DNA of 64,000 bases. It comes from Erigeron canadensis (lineage: Eukaryota > Streptophyta > Magnoliopsida > Asterales > Asteraceae). The stretch covers positions 9,116,501 to 9,180,500 of the forward strand of contig NC_057761.1 in the NCBI RefSeq assembly GCF_010389155.1, given 5' to 3'. Below, piece after piece: positions 31,948 through 42,726 of the stretch (positions within the stretch are counted from its first letter, which is position 1; each line of letters opens with the position of its first letter). The position numbers and the translations under genes were made by a program. Below the pieces are notes generated by a model. It was not told the DNA's origin. It made no database searches and saw only the letters and a list, made by a program, of their open reading frames with translations.

Positions 31948-32520
31948 TAGGGGTGAGTATGGGTTGGTTTGGGTCGGTTTTTTTCTAAAACCAAAAATCG
32001 AACCGATTCATTCGGTTTTTAGAAAACCAAAACCATTGGATTTGGTTTTTGTTCGGTTCGATGTGTCGGTTTTTCGATTCGGTTTCGATCGGTTTCAGTT
32101 TTTGTTTCGGTTTTTTCTATACATATGTATATATAAATTTTACTTTCAATTGTTAAGCAAAAAATATGATATAGAAAATAAAATATAGAGATGCTTTTTA
32201 TTAACTAATTATATTTTTTAGATATTAAAATTTGTATAACCTTTATAAAATGAATTGATTATTGTATATTTTCATGTAAAAACATACAATTTATATAGAT
32301 TTGTACACTAAAAAGACAAAAAGTTTAAATATATTAACTTAATTATAAATTATATGTAACAATTATAAATTTTATATGATATAAATATAAAATAAAGTAA
32401 AATGTATTTAGTTCGGTTGGGTTCGGTTTTTGATCGGTTTTATGGCATATGAAACCAAAACCCGAACCTATCATTTCGGTCATTAGAAAACCAAAACCAA
32501 ACCAATGAGTTTCGTTCGAA
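31948..32520. repeat. GGTTCGGTTT-rich repeat, possible hAT-type non-autonomous element
   Basis: It starts TAGGGGTGAGTATGGGTTGG, a classic hAT-like left end, and contains CGGTTTTT/AAAACCGAA words in both orientations near 31970-32110 and 32410-32510, separated by AT-rich DNA. I could not find a matching right terminus, so boundaries and class are uncertain. Confidence 0.4.
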
Positions 32521-33559
32521 TTGTATAAATAGATGTTCATTTTTATATATAGTAAAAAATGTTTATCGTTCATTATTAATAAAATATTTATAGCCTTTTC
32601 AAAATATTAACGTTAAACATTATTAATATTGTTTGTGAATACTTATCAAAATTATTTATACATGATGATACATAATCTTTGTTGTTTGGTCTATATTTGT
32701 ATATGAGATTATTGATGTCCAAATACTCAAAAGATTATTGAAGCCAACGTATTGCATCAAAACCCTCAGCGTATTAACGTTTATGTTTTCTGTTTCTTTT
32801 GTAAGCTAAAATGGTGTGTTTCGCATTATCGTTTGATGATATAATACAAATAAACTAGGATTATTTAAGTGAAGGTTTTAGGAACGTCTTAAAGATGCGC
32901 GACGTATAAATTCTAGTTATTTAACTAAAAGTAAACATCACGAACAACATGTAATTATATAAACTAAATCCGCATGGAATATAATAAATGCATTATGATA
33001 ACATATTGTGGGTTCAAGCAAAATATGTACAAAGTATTAAAAAGGAAGATACACAAACTGAAAATGAGTGAAAACCGAAAAGCAAAAGTTAGATAAAAGA
33101 TTATTACAAATTGATAAATATGTAGATGTTTATTGCATGGATATTAAATAAGAGATACTAATATTTTTATAAATAATATCAACAAATCAAGTTAAAAAAA
33201 AAACCATGAATATTAGATATAAGATATTATTTATTTTGTTTACTTCCTATCAAATTTTTATGGGTCAATTACACTATCAACTGTGGTTTTTGTGGGTTAT
33301 CATTCAGAAAATTTATATGATGGCGAGCCAAATATTTGTTATGCATCCTTTCGTTTTCAGTAACAACCCGCAATTACGAAAGCCTAGAAACTCAAGTTGT
33401 TAGGTCGTGAGTGAAATGCCAAGTCACTTCAAGAAAATTTGTACCTCAAGTCAAGATAAAGTCAAATTGATCATGCAACTTCAAAATAAAGAGTGTATTT
33501 CTATACACTTCTCAAATAAAAATAAAAAAAAAGTTATCAAGTATCTATGTATTTATATA
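32521..33559. other. AT-rich intergenic DNA
   Basis: Nothing recognisable on either strand. Confidence 0.5.
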
Positions 33560-33840
33560 TGTAACACCCCATCAAGACGGAAACATAAGATGCCGATAAA
33601 AGCACAACATGACATGAAAACGGAAACATAAGATGCCGATAAAAGCACAACATGATATGAAAATTAGATAAAGTAACTCTAAATGTATCAAAGTTTCAAG
33701 CAACCAAAACATAAGACAGATCAAAAAACCATCACAATGTTTACATGCAACTAATACAATCGTTCATCACAATTGTTTATCCCAACTGGGAGCATACAGG
33801 TCATGGACCAACGTGAATAAAGTAAATCAAGAAAGCGCCA
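33560..33840 (+). repeat. TGTAACACCCC-type LTR fragment
   Basis: It begins TGTAACACCCCATCAAGAC, a start often seen in Ty3/gypsy LTRs of plants, followed by a 43-bp tandem duplication (ACGGAAACATAAGATGCCGA at 33577 and 33620). No internal gypsy sequence or second LTR was found. Confidence 0.35.
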
Positions 33841-33936
33841 CAAGATGCGCATATTCCTGAACCTAGTTTACAAAAGATGCGTGACTTCCTTGATCTGGTC
33901 CAAAGCTAGCATTCGATCATCCATGATACCTTTTGT

Positions 33937-34080
33937 TGGTGCATGTTTCTGTGACAAAAACATTCTCGATATGTCATCCATTTTGTTGTCATCCATTTTG
34001 TTTTCAAGTCCTGTAATTTATATTGGAAATTACCGTCTGTTAATAAAATTACCTTTGCATATTTGACGATCTAAAGTGAT
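33937..34080 (+). repeat. Truncated copy of the C/D LTR start
   Basis: GTTGGTGCATGTTTCTGTGA, then ACATTCTCGATATGTCATCC and TTACCGTCTGTTAATAAAAT, match the first 200 bases of the C LTR with gaps. The full D LTR begins only a few bases later, so two LTR starts lie in tandem. Confidence 0.6.
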
Positions 34081-34083
34081 CAT

Positions 34084-35186
34084 TGTTGGTGCATGTTTCT
34101 CAGTGACAAGAGCATTCTAGATGTGTGATGTATATTTATATATATATTCAAGTCTTGTAATTTATATTCTAGATGTGTGATGCCAATAATATTACCTTGA
34201 CATATATTGTTGATCATATTGGGATCCTTTTATGTTTATATGTTTGTTTATTATTTGTGTTTTGCAGGTTCTAGACATTACATGTAAAGAGCCATTAAGT
34301 TAATATTGTTTCTGCGTTTAACAGCAGTTGAAATATCAACTTAATGTACTTCCGAATGGAAGTTAAGTTAATCGTATTTATGCGTATTAACAACAGGAGA
34401 AACATTAACTTAATCAATAATTCCAATAGGTAATATTGACAATGTTGTTTCTGCGTATTCACGGCAGTAGAAACATTGTCGTAGATAATGTTGGTTCTGC
34501 GTATTTACAGCAGTAGAAACATTGGCAGAGTTAATGTTGCTTCTGCGTCTTGACAGCAGTAGAAACGTTAACTCAAATATTCGTAAGTGTTATTTGAGGG
34601 TTCTTGGGAACGAGGAAAAATTTGCTTCCAAAAAGAACACTTAAATGGATTTGAGCGTTTATTAGGAACAAGTAAAAGTTTTTATTTCATAAGAATTCTC
34701 AAATGGTTTGAGAGTTTCTGTGGAAACAAGTAAAAGACGTCTCAAACAGTTTGTGTGTTCTGGGAAACACAAAAACAAGCCAAAACACTAATGGGCTTGA
34801 CATGAGAACACTCAAATCCATTGGATTTGGGATTTGAGAGTTATTGTCACTTGCCTATAAATAGGGGTGTGTGTTTTGTGTGTTCTCAACAAGACTGTAG
34901 AGAGAGAAACCAAAGAACATGCACGGTTTTCTTGTTGGTAGTACTCAATCTCACGCATGAACCGCAAACACACACCTGATTTGGTTGGCTTGTAGACTTA
35001 GATTACCATGTTGGTTGGTAAGGTTTGTCCGGAGAGTCGCCTCACTATAGTAACCAAATACGAGTGTTTATATATATATATCATAAAAGGTATAAAAACC
35101 GTGAGTTATCTCTAGGAATTTTGCACCTCGATATATCCTTAAGTCACTCTCGGTTCGATAAGAGAATAAGACCCGAGGGACTTACA
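34084..35186 (+). repeat. Element D 5' LTR (1.1-kb C/D family)
   Basis: About 1,103 bp from TGTTGGTGCATG to GAGGGACTTACA, matching the C LTR at 19640-20751. A TATA-like CTATAAATAGGGG lies near 34855, followed by a GTGTGTTTTGTGTG leader. It contains the GCAG-core hairpin array (34294-34580). Followed by a PBS and gag, so this is a 5' LTR. Confidence 0.85.
34294..34580 (+). repeat. GCAG-core hairpin array in the D LTR
   Basis: Five units with the core TTCTGCGT-(6)-ACAGCAGTAGAA. Outer arms change and stay complementary: ATTAAGTTAATATTG with ATATCAACTTAAT in the first, GACAATGTTG with AACATTGTC in the third, and GAGTTAATGTTG with AACGTTAACTC in the fifth. Confidence 0.8.
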
Positions 35187-35188
35187 AC

Positions 35189-35201
35189 TGGTATCAGAGC
35201 T
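35189..35201 (+). other. Element D primer-binding site
   Basis: TGGTATCAGAGCT lies two bases after the LTR end and is complementary to the 3' end of plant initiator Met-tRNA. Confidence 0.85.
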
Positions 35202-35661
35202 ATAGGTTTTTAACAACCTTGGTTATAGATTGATCACACTTTGGGTATCCCATTTTTTGCGTGTTGTTAGGTGGAAAAGTGTTTTCGGGTTCGTTTGAAA
35301 TAAAGGTTTAAACTTGACACCAAAATAAGACATATCTCATTCCTAATATCATTTTTGCAAGGTTTCATTGATCAAGTAACAAAATTGGGTTCTAGATCTA
35401 AGAAAATTTGAAAAAGTGGCGATTTGCGTGTTCTTACACTTGTACTTTGCGTGCTTGTAAAGTACAGTGTGTTTTGCGTGTTTTCAATACTACCTAGGCA
35501 GTTTGCGTTTTCTAGTGGCTTGCGCATTCTGTTTGACTGTTCTTGTGGTTTGAGAGTTATAGTGATTTTGCGCGTTTAGTACACTTTTGCTCGTTTCATT
35601 TGCGTATTCCCATTTGCTTGTTCATGTGTCTTGCGTGTTCTTAGATTGAACCTAATATACA
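35202..35661 (+). other. Element D 5' leader
   Basis: Non-coding. TTGCGTGTTC-like words recur about ten times between 35260 and 35640, some separated by 20-40 bases. Nothing else recognised. Confidence 0.5.
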
Positions 35662-37349
35662 ATGGCTGCAAACTATCTTAACCAATTTAATACTTATGGA
35701 CCATAAGACTGGTAAGGGTAATTCACCACCCAAGCTAATGATCATAGACCAATACTTTCCTTGTAAAGGTCGATTAGAATCCTTTATGCAATTCACGAAT
35801 ATTAGAATGTGGACTCGTATGACTGAAGGATATAGTGCCCCAACATATGAGGAGAGTGGTGTTAACAAAGTATATGCTTGCCAAGATATGACTGAATCTA
35901 ATAAAAAAAATGAGGTTTTAGAAAAAGGCACTATCATGTTTAAAAATGTCGTTGCCACAAGAAATATTACATTTATTTAATGGATTCAATACATAAAAAG
36001 AACTTTGGTTAGCATTAAAAAATCATTGTGAAGGGGATGAAACACTTAAAAAGAATCGAAGAGACCTTCTAAAGCATCAGTCTAATGTATTTTGTGGGTT
36101 AAGAAGTGAAAACTTAGATCAACTAATTTCAAGGTATTATCATTTGTTAACAGAGTTGCAAGCATTTGAGGTTACCTACTCTAAGGAAGAAAGAGTCGAG
36201 AAATTTTTGAGTTCCTTGCCGGAAAAGTGGAGTAATTATATTACTACCTTGCAGGAAAAAGTAGATTTCTCTGATATGTCTTTGACTCAGATAGTTGCTA
36301 AGTTTCGGGGATAAGAAATGAAACTAAAAAGGAGGGAAGCAGGATATAATAATGCTCAGATTCCTGAGCTTTATTACGGTAGGTCTACGATCAATGTAAG
36401 TCTAGGTTCCCCTAAAGGAAGCACAAAGGCTTTCCTGAGTGAAGATGTTGACTTACAAAAGATATCGTTGGACTCTGAGGGGAACATATGTCTTGTTTCA
36501 AGTCAGAGCGACAATTTAGGCAACCGTGGATATCCTACCTCCAGTGCTAGTTCCACCGTGCCTATAAGTGTCAAATGTGCTAAGAGTCACTTATTGGTTC
36601 TTGCGTCACTTGTGACATCTTATGATCAGTTTATCCAAGGAAAGGTTCAAGATCCAAGTCTTATAGATGAAGACTACAAGCAGATTGATCCTTTGGACTG
36701 AAAAGAAATGGACTTGCAATGTCAAATGGCTATGCTAACTCTTTGGGCTAAACGGTTCTTATCAAGAACAGGGCGAAAGGTTATGGGTTCCAAGCTTGGC
36801 TTTGACAAGTCAAAGATAAAGTCTTATAACTGCGAGGGATTTGGACACTTTGCTAGGGAATGCCAGAGATCTAGGAAGGATGATAGGTCTATTGTGACTC
36901 GTCAAAACTTCAACCAAGGGGAATAAGCAACTCCTCCAGGTGCTGCGCATAGAAGATATTTTCAAGGGTCAAGTTCGAATGCTAGTAACTCTTCTCAACA
37001 AAACAGTTATCAAGGTTCCAAGGTTTAAAGTCCAAACTCTAATAACCAAAATGGGTCAAGAGCTTTGGTGGTTCAACAACAGGAAGGTTCATGTGACTGG
37101 GGTTCCATTGTTGAAGAAGCAGACAATGCCTATCTGGTTGATATTAGTTCAGATGTATCATCAGATTCAGAATCAGAGATTCCAGAAAGTGATGAAACTA
37201 GACTATTCAAAAACCCTAAAAAATCAATAGTTATGAGCAATTCAAACAAAGTCGAAGGTCAAAAGACAATATCGGGTCTGGTGAACTTTGTGACATACCT
37301 AACTATCACAAAGAATCCTGTTTCATTAGAAAGGAGTGGCAACATGTAG
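35662..37349 (+). pseudogene. Element D gag
   Basis: Starts MAANYLNQFNTYGP then a stop. The capsid region follows in shifted frames: GKGNSPPKLMIIDQYFPCKG, then after a gap near 35980 HCEGDETLKKNRRDLLKHQS, LRSENLDQLISRYYHLLTEL and EKFLSSLPEKWSNYITTLQE (UBN2-type domain), a TAA near 36314, and the C-terminal part with a single zinc knuckle [15 protein letters not shown]. Its first Cys is replaced by Ser, so the knuckle is broken. The linker runs to about 37349. Multiple stops and frame changes make it a pseudogene; the gag layout is that of the E elements. Confidence 0.85.
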
Positions 37350-37569
37350 AATATCGATATGGGATGTTCTATTCATGTCACTGGAGATAGTAGTGTTCTG
37401 TCAGACTTTGTTAAGAATTCTGATCTTCAGGTGAACTTTGTCGGACCTGCTCAAGGAATCACAACTGGTCATGGTAAAGTGAGCATCACTAATCTTCATC
37501 TTGACAAGGTGTATCACATTGAACATCTTAGTCAAAAGTCTTTGAGTGTTAGTCAAATGCAAGATGTAT
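37350..37569 (+). pseudogene. Element D protease fragment, cut by E2
   Basis: NIDMGCSIHVTGDSSVLSDF corresponds to the copia protease active-site block, with the catalytic Asp kept but followed by Met in place of Ser. It continues to SLSVSQMQDVL, where the E2 LTR begins. The rest of D pol must lie beyond the right edge of the window, after E2 ends. Confidence 0.8.
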
Positions 37570-38187
37570 TGTAGATGTAGATTTGTGTGACAATAACAAC
37601 ATGGATTTGATTCACGTTTTTGTCTGAAATAATAAGTCGTTTAGACTTACGTTTGAACTTCAATATTATATCTGTTTATAGTTATTACTGTGTTTAGGTA
37701 TTATTATTGTATTTTAGGTACAAGGACATAGAGCCAAGGTTACAAGTGTCATAGAATACTTAAACGGTGGTTGAACATTGTATAATATGCAAAATAAAGG
37801 TTCCAAAAAACGCTCCTCGTGCTGACGTCAGCAGCATGTTGAAGTGTCTTCGTGTTCACATTAGCACGGACACATAAGTGTTTGGTGGATTGGGCCTTAC
37901 TCACTTCGTGTGAAGCCTATGTTTACACGATCTATAACGCTACTAGTATAAATACAAAGCTAACTTATGAAAATTAGTAATCAACAATTTACGAATTAAG
38001 AATACAAGTTGAATTGTTGCTCGTGTGCTTACATACACGAAATACCAATTCGTGTATCACCTTAGGTCAATTAATCTTTCATTAATTGACGAAAGGTAAT
38101 AGCAATCTAGTTATCTCAAGAGGATTCCACACTTTTGACATAACGAATCGCATCTTATTACAATCCACACAACCATAGGACCTTACA
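37570..38187 (+). repeat. Element E2 5' LTR
   Basis: 618 bp, TGTAGATGTAG to GGACCTTACA. Matches the E1 LTRs at 40539 and 54130. It carries a CGTGCTGACGTCAGCA palindrome near 37818 and a TATA-like AGTATAAATACAAAG near 37945. It is inserted in D protease; the 3' LTR and its TSD lie outside the window. Confidence 0.85.
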
Positions 38188-38189
38188 AG

Positions 38190-38202
38190 TGGTATCAGAG
38201 CC
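38190..38202 (+). other. Element E2 primer-binding site
   Basis: TGGTATCAGAGCC, two bases after the LTR, complementary to initiator Met-tRNA. Confidence 0.85.
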
Positions 38203-38561
38203 TTAAAGTTTATTATAAAAGGTGTAAGATCGCTTGATTTGCTATTAATTGTGAAATCAACTCGAAATTCGTGTTTTTCGTTGAATTCGTGCTTAACTTC
38301 GTGTGACTTCGTGCTAACGTCAGCACGAGGTGATCTTTGTTCGCGTGGTTACCTCAGCACAAACTGCTATTCGTATGTTAGATTGTGACAAGTGTCCTTC
38401 GCGTGTCACTTCGTGTCACGTGTTCTTCGTGTGTCTTCGTATCATGTGCTTATTGCACGTGTTCTTGTGTCACGTGTCATTCGTGTGACTTTGTACCACA
38501 CAAATTGTTCTCCGATGTTTAAACTATATTATTTCGTCTGAGTTAGTCTCAAAAGTTTCGA
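38203..38561 (+). other. Element E2 5' leader
   Basis: Non-coding, with many TTCGTGTNAC and GTCACGTGTTC words and a GCTAACGTCAGCACGAGG palindrome half near 38316. No ORF. Confidence 0.55.
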
Positions 38562-40533
38562 AATGACTACTATACCTGCTGCTGCAAATTCACCAAATGC
38601 CCTGCTTATCTTTCAAATGATCATGCATGACCATGAAGTTGTACATGGTAATAGACCTCCAAAGGTTTTCCGTATGGAAAATTATTAGATATGGAAGAGA
38701 TGATTCGAAGATTATATTCGTCTAAATGATATTGATATGTGGGTAATGATAACTCAAGGCTTTGATTGGCCAATATTTGAGAAAAATGGTGTAATTGGTA
38801 CATACACCTATACTGATATGCCAAATGCTGAGAAGAAGAAATACATTGTAAAAGGAAAGAAACTTTCAACTCTTACTATGGCCTTACCTCAAGATATTGT
38901 ACATTTGTTTAAAAAGTACGCTACTTCAAAGGAGTTATGGGATTCCCTAGAAAAGTACTGTGAGGTTGATGCTACTTTGAAAAGAAATCGTATTAAACTT
39001 TTGAAACGTCAGTATGAAACCTTTGATGGACTGAAAGGAGAATCTCTGGATGAGAGTATTACTCGATTCAGTCATTTGACTACTAAGTTATCATATTTTG
39101 AAGTTGTATATCCCTAAACTGAGTTAGTGGACAAATTTTTGGATTCACTACCAAAAATAAGGACTGAATATGTTCATCATCTTCAAGATGACAAGGAATA
39201 TAGTTCATGGGACTTTGAGATAGTAGTTTCCAAATTGAAGAATAGTGAAATGAAAAGGAGAATTAAGGATACTCATTCGGATTTCACTCATGATCCGTCA
39301 TTGTATCATGCTAACTCTATTCACTTAGCAAGTACTAGCTCAGGAACAAATGCATTTCTAAGTGGTGTTGAAGCTACACCAATAGTAGATGCAGAAGGTC
39401 TTGTAGAATATGTTACTTATGACAATGCAAATACTAATGTCAAGAACAATAATCAATCTTTTCGCTCAATACCAATGAGTATGAACTCTACTGAAGGAAG
39501 AATGAATCTTTACTTAGCCTTTTGTGTTGCTCATGAAGCTTATATTGGTGGAAAGGTTACTGATCCTGCATTAATGGATGAGGACTACAACCAGATAGTA
39601 ATGTTAGAAGAAATGGATCTACAATGGCAGCTAGTAATGTTAACCATTAAGGTCAGAAGGTTCACTTAGAGAACTGGAAGATTTATGGGTATGGCACTAA
39701 AGGCTTTGAAAAATATAAGGTGAAATGTTATAATTGCGATGGATTTGGTCACTTTGCAAGAGAGTGTCAACGACCTAAAATGACTGATAATACCGTTGCT
39801 GGTAGACAGAACTACGATCAAGGCGGTATTACTCCTCCAAAAAATCAGAAGACTCAAGCAATGATTACATTACCTGCCTCTCTACAACAGTCAGGTTCTC
39901 CTCAGTTTATGGAGTTGAAGGATGTTCTTGTACAAAATCCAGATGGTACTTATCAATGGGATACATAATCAGAAGATACTTCAAATCATGCTTACATGGC
40001 TGAGGTTTATGACAACTATGCAAATGAAGTAGCTGAAACAATTGATTAAGCTGTGTATTCAAGTGAAGAGAACGCATCTGAGATAGTAAAGCAAAATGTT
40101 CGAAAAGTTGCTAAGACTGTGAGATCTGAGAGTGAATCTATGACTGCTATAAAAGAATCGGAAGCAAAGGTTAAGTCATCTATGCCAATTGATGACATAC
40201 CAAAGAAGAGCACTGAAGATCAAATGAAGGAATTTGTGATACCTGAAGGTATGACAAATGAAGATTTCGTTGCATACATGGCAGATTAAAAAGGTTGCAG
40301 ATCAAAAGGTATCTTGCTCTTTACTTTCAATTGTTAATGTTTGTAAAATGATGTCAGAAATGAAACTTGAAGTATCTAGTCTTAACTCGACCATAGCTAA
40401 TTTGATTGCTCAAAATGATATTCTTAAAAGAGAAAATGTTTCTTTTAATGATTCTAAGCCGTCTCAACAACAAAGTCTTTATAACAAAGATGAGACAAAT
40501 CCTATTTTCGATTTTAATCCAGGAGAAGTTATG
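38562..40533 (+). pseudogene. Element E2 gag, first part (interrupted by E1)
   Basis: Starts MTTIPAAANSPNALLIFQMI. The capsid (UBN2-type) region includes MALPQDIVHLFKKYATSKEL, RIKLLKRQYETFDGLKGESL and LVDKFLDSLPKIRTEYVHHL. The zinc knuckle is intact: [14 protein letters not shown] (C-x2-C-x4-H-x4-C). Stops lie near 38686 and 38700, at 39115-39117 and 39667-39669, and several after 39966; frame changes near 39700 and 40290. It stops at 40538 where E1 is inserted (TSD TATTA) and resumes at 54809. Confidence 0.9.
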
Positions 40534-40538
40534 TATTA

Positions 40539-41223
40539 TGTAGATGCAGATTCGTTGTGACAATCGCAACATAGATTTGATTATCGTTTATGTTTTAAGA
40601 ACTTTGTTTGTAATCATTTGAATAAGAACTTGTGTTGATATTTAATGATTACGTTTGAACTTCAATATTATATCTGTTTATGTTTTGTATTGTGTTTGTG
40701 TGTTATATATTGTTTTGCAGGTACAAGAACAAAGAATCAAGGTTTATAAGTGTCGCAGAATACTTAAACGATGATTGGATGTTATGTACGAGCCAAACGA
40801 AGCTAAGCAAAGAGCCAAAGGGTCGTCCCTCGTGCTGATGTCATCAGTATGAAGGAACAACCTCGTGCTGATGTCAGCACGAGGCAAGTCGATTGGTTTA
40901 TTGTTTCAGGCCTAATCTTCGATTAAGGCCTAAGCCCACACAATCCAATACTCTTCTAGTATAAATTCATGACCTAATCTACGGAATTAGGTTAATCTTA
41001 GTTGATCATTTTGAAGATATTCACGAAATTACGAATTAAGGTTAATTGTTTCTTCGTGTGACCTCCTACACGAACCACAAGCCTTGTGCATCTCCTTGGA
41101 TTGATTAATTACTCATTAATCAGCAAAAGACAATAGCAATCTAGTTATCTCAAGAGGACTCCGCACTCTTGACATAACGAATCACGTCTTATTACGATCC
41201 ACGCAACAATAGGGTACCTTTCA
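40539..41223 (+). repeat. Element E1 5' LTR
   Basis: 685 bp, TGTAGATGCAG to GGTACCTTTCA. Contains CGTGCTGATGTCAGCACG (40864-40881) and a TATA-like AGTATAAATTCATG near 40959. Confidence 0.92.
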
Positions 41224-41225
41224 AG

Positions 41226-41238
41226 TGGTATCAGAGCC
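41226..41238 (+). other. Element E1 primer-binding site
   Basis: TGGTATCAGAGCC two bases after the LTR, complementary to initiator Met-tRNA. Confidence 0.88.
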
Positions 41239-41562
41239 CTAAGGTTGATTACCAGAAGGTGCAAGATCGTTTAATTTGCTATTGGTTGCAAATTCGATTC
41301 GAAATTCGTGTTATTTACCATTTTCGTGATCTTCTTCGTGTTACTTCGTGCTTACGTCAGCACGAGGCGTACTTCGTGTTCGTGCTTACGTCATCCAGTG
41401 ACTTCGTGTTCACTTCGTGCCACGTCTGCACGAACTGCTCTTCGTGCTACGGTTCGTGACAATTGTACTTCGTGTCACGTGCACTTCGTGCGATCCTCGT
41501 GTGACTTCGTGCCACGCATCCTTTTATGTTATTTCGTTTGATTTGATTTCAAAAGATTCGAA
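41239..41562 (+). other. Element E1 5' leader
   Basis: Non-coding, dense in TTCGTG words, with a GCTTACGTCAGCACGAGG half-palindrome near 41350. It ends just before the gag ATG. Confidence 0.55.
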
Positions 41563-42726
41563 ATGACTACCATACCAGTTGCCGCAAATTCACCAAATGC
41601 CCTACTTATCAGCCAGATGATCATGCACGATCATGAGGTTGGTCGTGGAAACACACCTCCAAAGTTGTTCCGTATGGAAAACTATTGGATGTCGAAGAGA
41701 CGTTTTCAAGACTACATTCGTCTCACTGACATGGACATGTGGCTTGTGATAACTCAAGGTTTTGATTGGCCTTCATATGAGAAGAATGGAGTGATCGGTA
41801 GGTATAATTATGCTGATATGCCAATTGAAGAACGAAAAAGGTATGCAATTGAGGGAAAGGCCTTGTCCACTCTTACTATGGCCTTACCTCAAGATAGTGT
41901 ACACTTGTTCAAAAAATACATTACTTCAAAGGACTTATGGGACGCTCTTGAAAGATATTGTGAGGGCGATGTAACCTTGAAGAAGAATCGTATCAAAATT
42001 CTGAAGCGCCAGTATGAAGCTTTCAATGTACTGAAAGGAGAATCTCTTGACGAGATTATTATTCGATTCAGTCATTTGACTACTGCGTTGTCATATTTTG
42101 AGGTTGTTTATCCTCAAACTGAGCTAGTCGATAAGTTTTTGGACTCACTGCCTAAGACATGGACTGATTATGTTCATCAACTTCAAGATGATCAAGAATA
42201 CAGTACATGGGACTTTGAAAAGATAGTTTCCAAGCTGAAGAACAGAGACATGAAGAGAAGAATTAAAGATACTCACTCGGATTTCACTCAAGATCCATCA
42301 TTGTATCATGCTAAGTCTGTTCATTTAGCAAGTTCTAGCTCAGGGAACAATGCATTTCTAAGTGGTGCAGAAGCTACAACAATAGTAGATGCTGAAGGTC
42401 TTGTTGGATATGTTGCTTATGACAATGCAAATACGAATGTCAAGAGCAATGTACAATCTTTTCACTCTATGCAAATGAGTATGAGTTCTGCAGAAGGTAG
42501 AATGAGTGTTTACTCAGCCTTTTGTAATGCTCATGAAGCATTTATTAGAGGAAAGATTACTGATCCTGCAGTGATTGATGAGGATTATAATCAAATAGAT
42601 CCTGATGATTTGGAAGAAATGGATCTATAATGGCAGCTAGCTATGCTCACTATTAAGGTCATAAGATTCACTCAGTGAACTGGGAGACCTATAGGTAATG
42701 GCACCAAAGACTTTGACAAATCGAAG
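41563..42726 (+). pseudogene. Element E1 gag, capsid part
   Basis: MTTIPVAANSPNALLISQMI starts a 355-codon open frame. The capsid domain has FRMENYWMSKRRFQDYIRLT, MALPQDSVHLFKKYITSKDL, RIKILKRQYEAFNVLKGESL and LVDKFLDSLPKTWTDYVHQL. The protein would form the particle that packages element RNA. A TAA at 42628-42630 (CAA in E2) and a TGA near 42676 separate it from the zinc-knuckle part. Start is the first ATG after the leader and matches E2. Confidence 0.92.
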
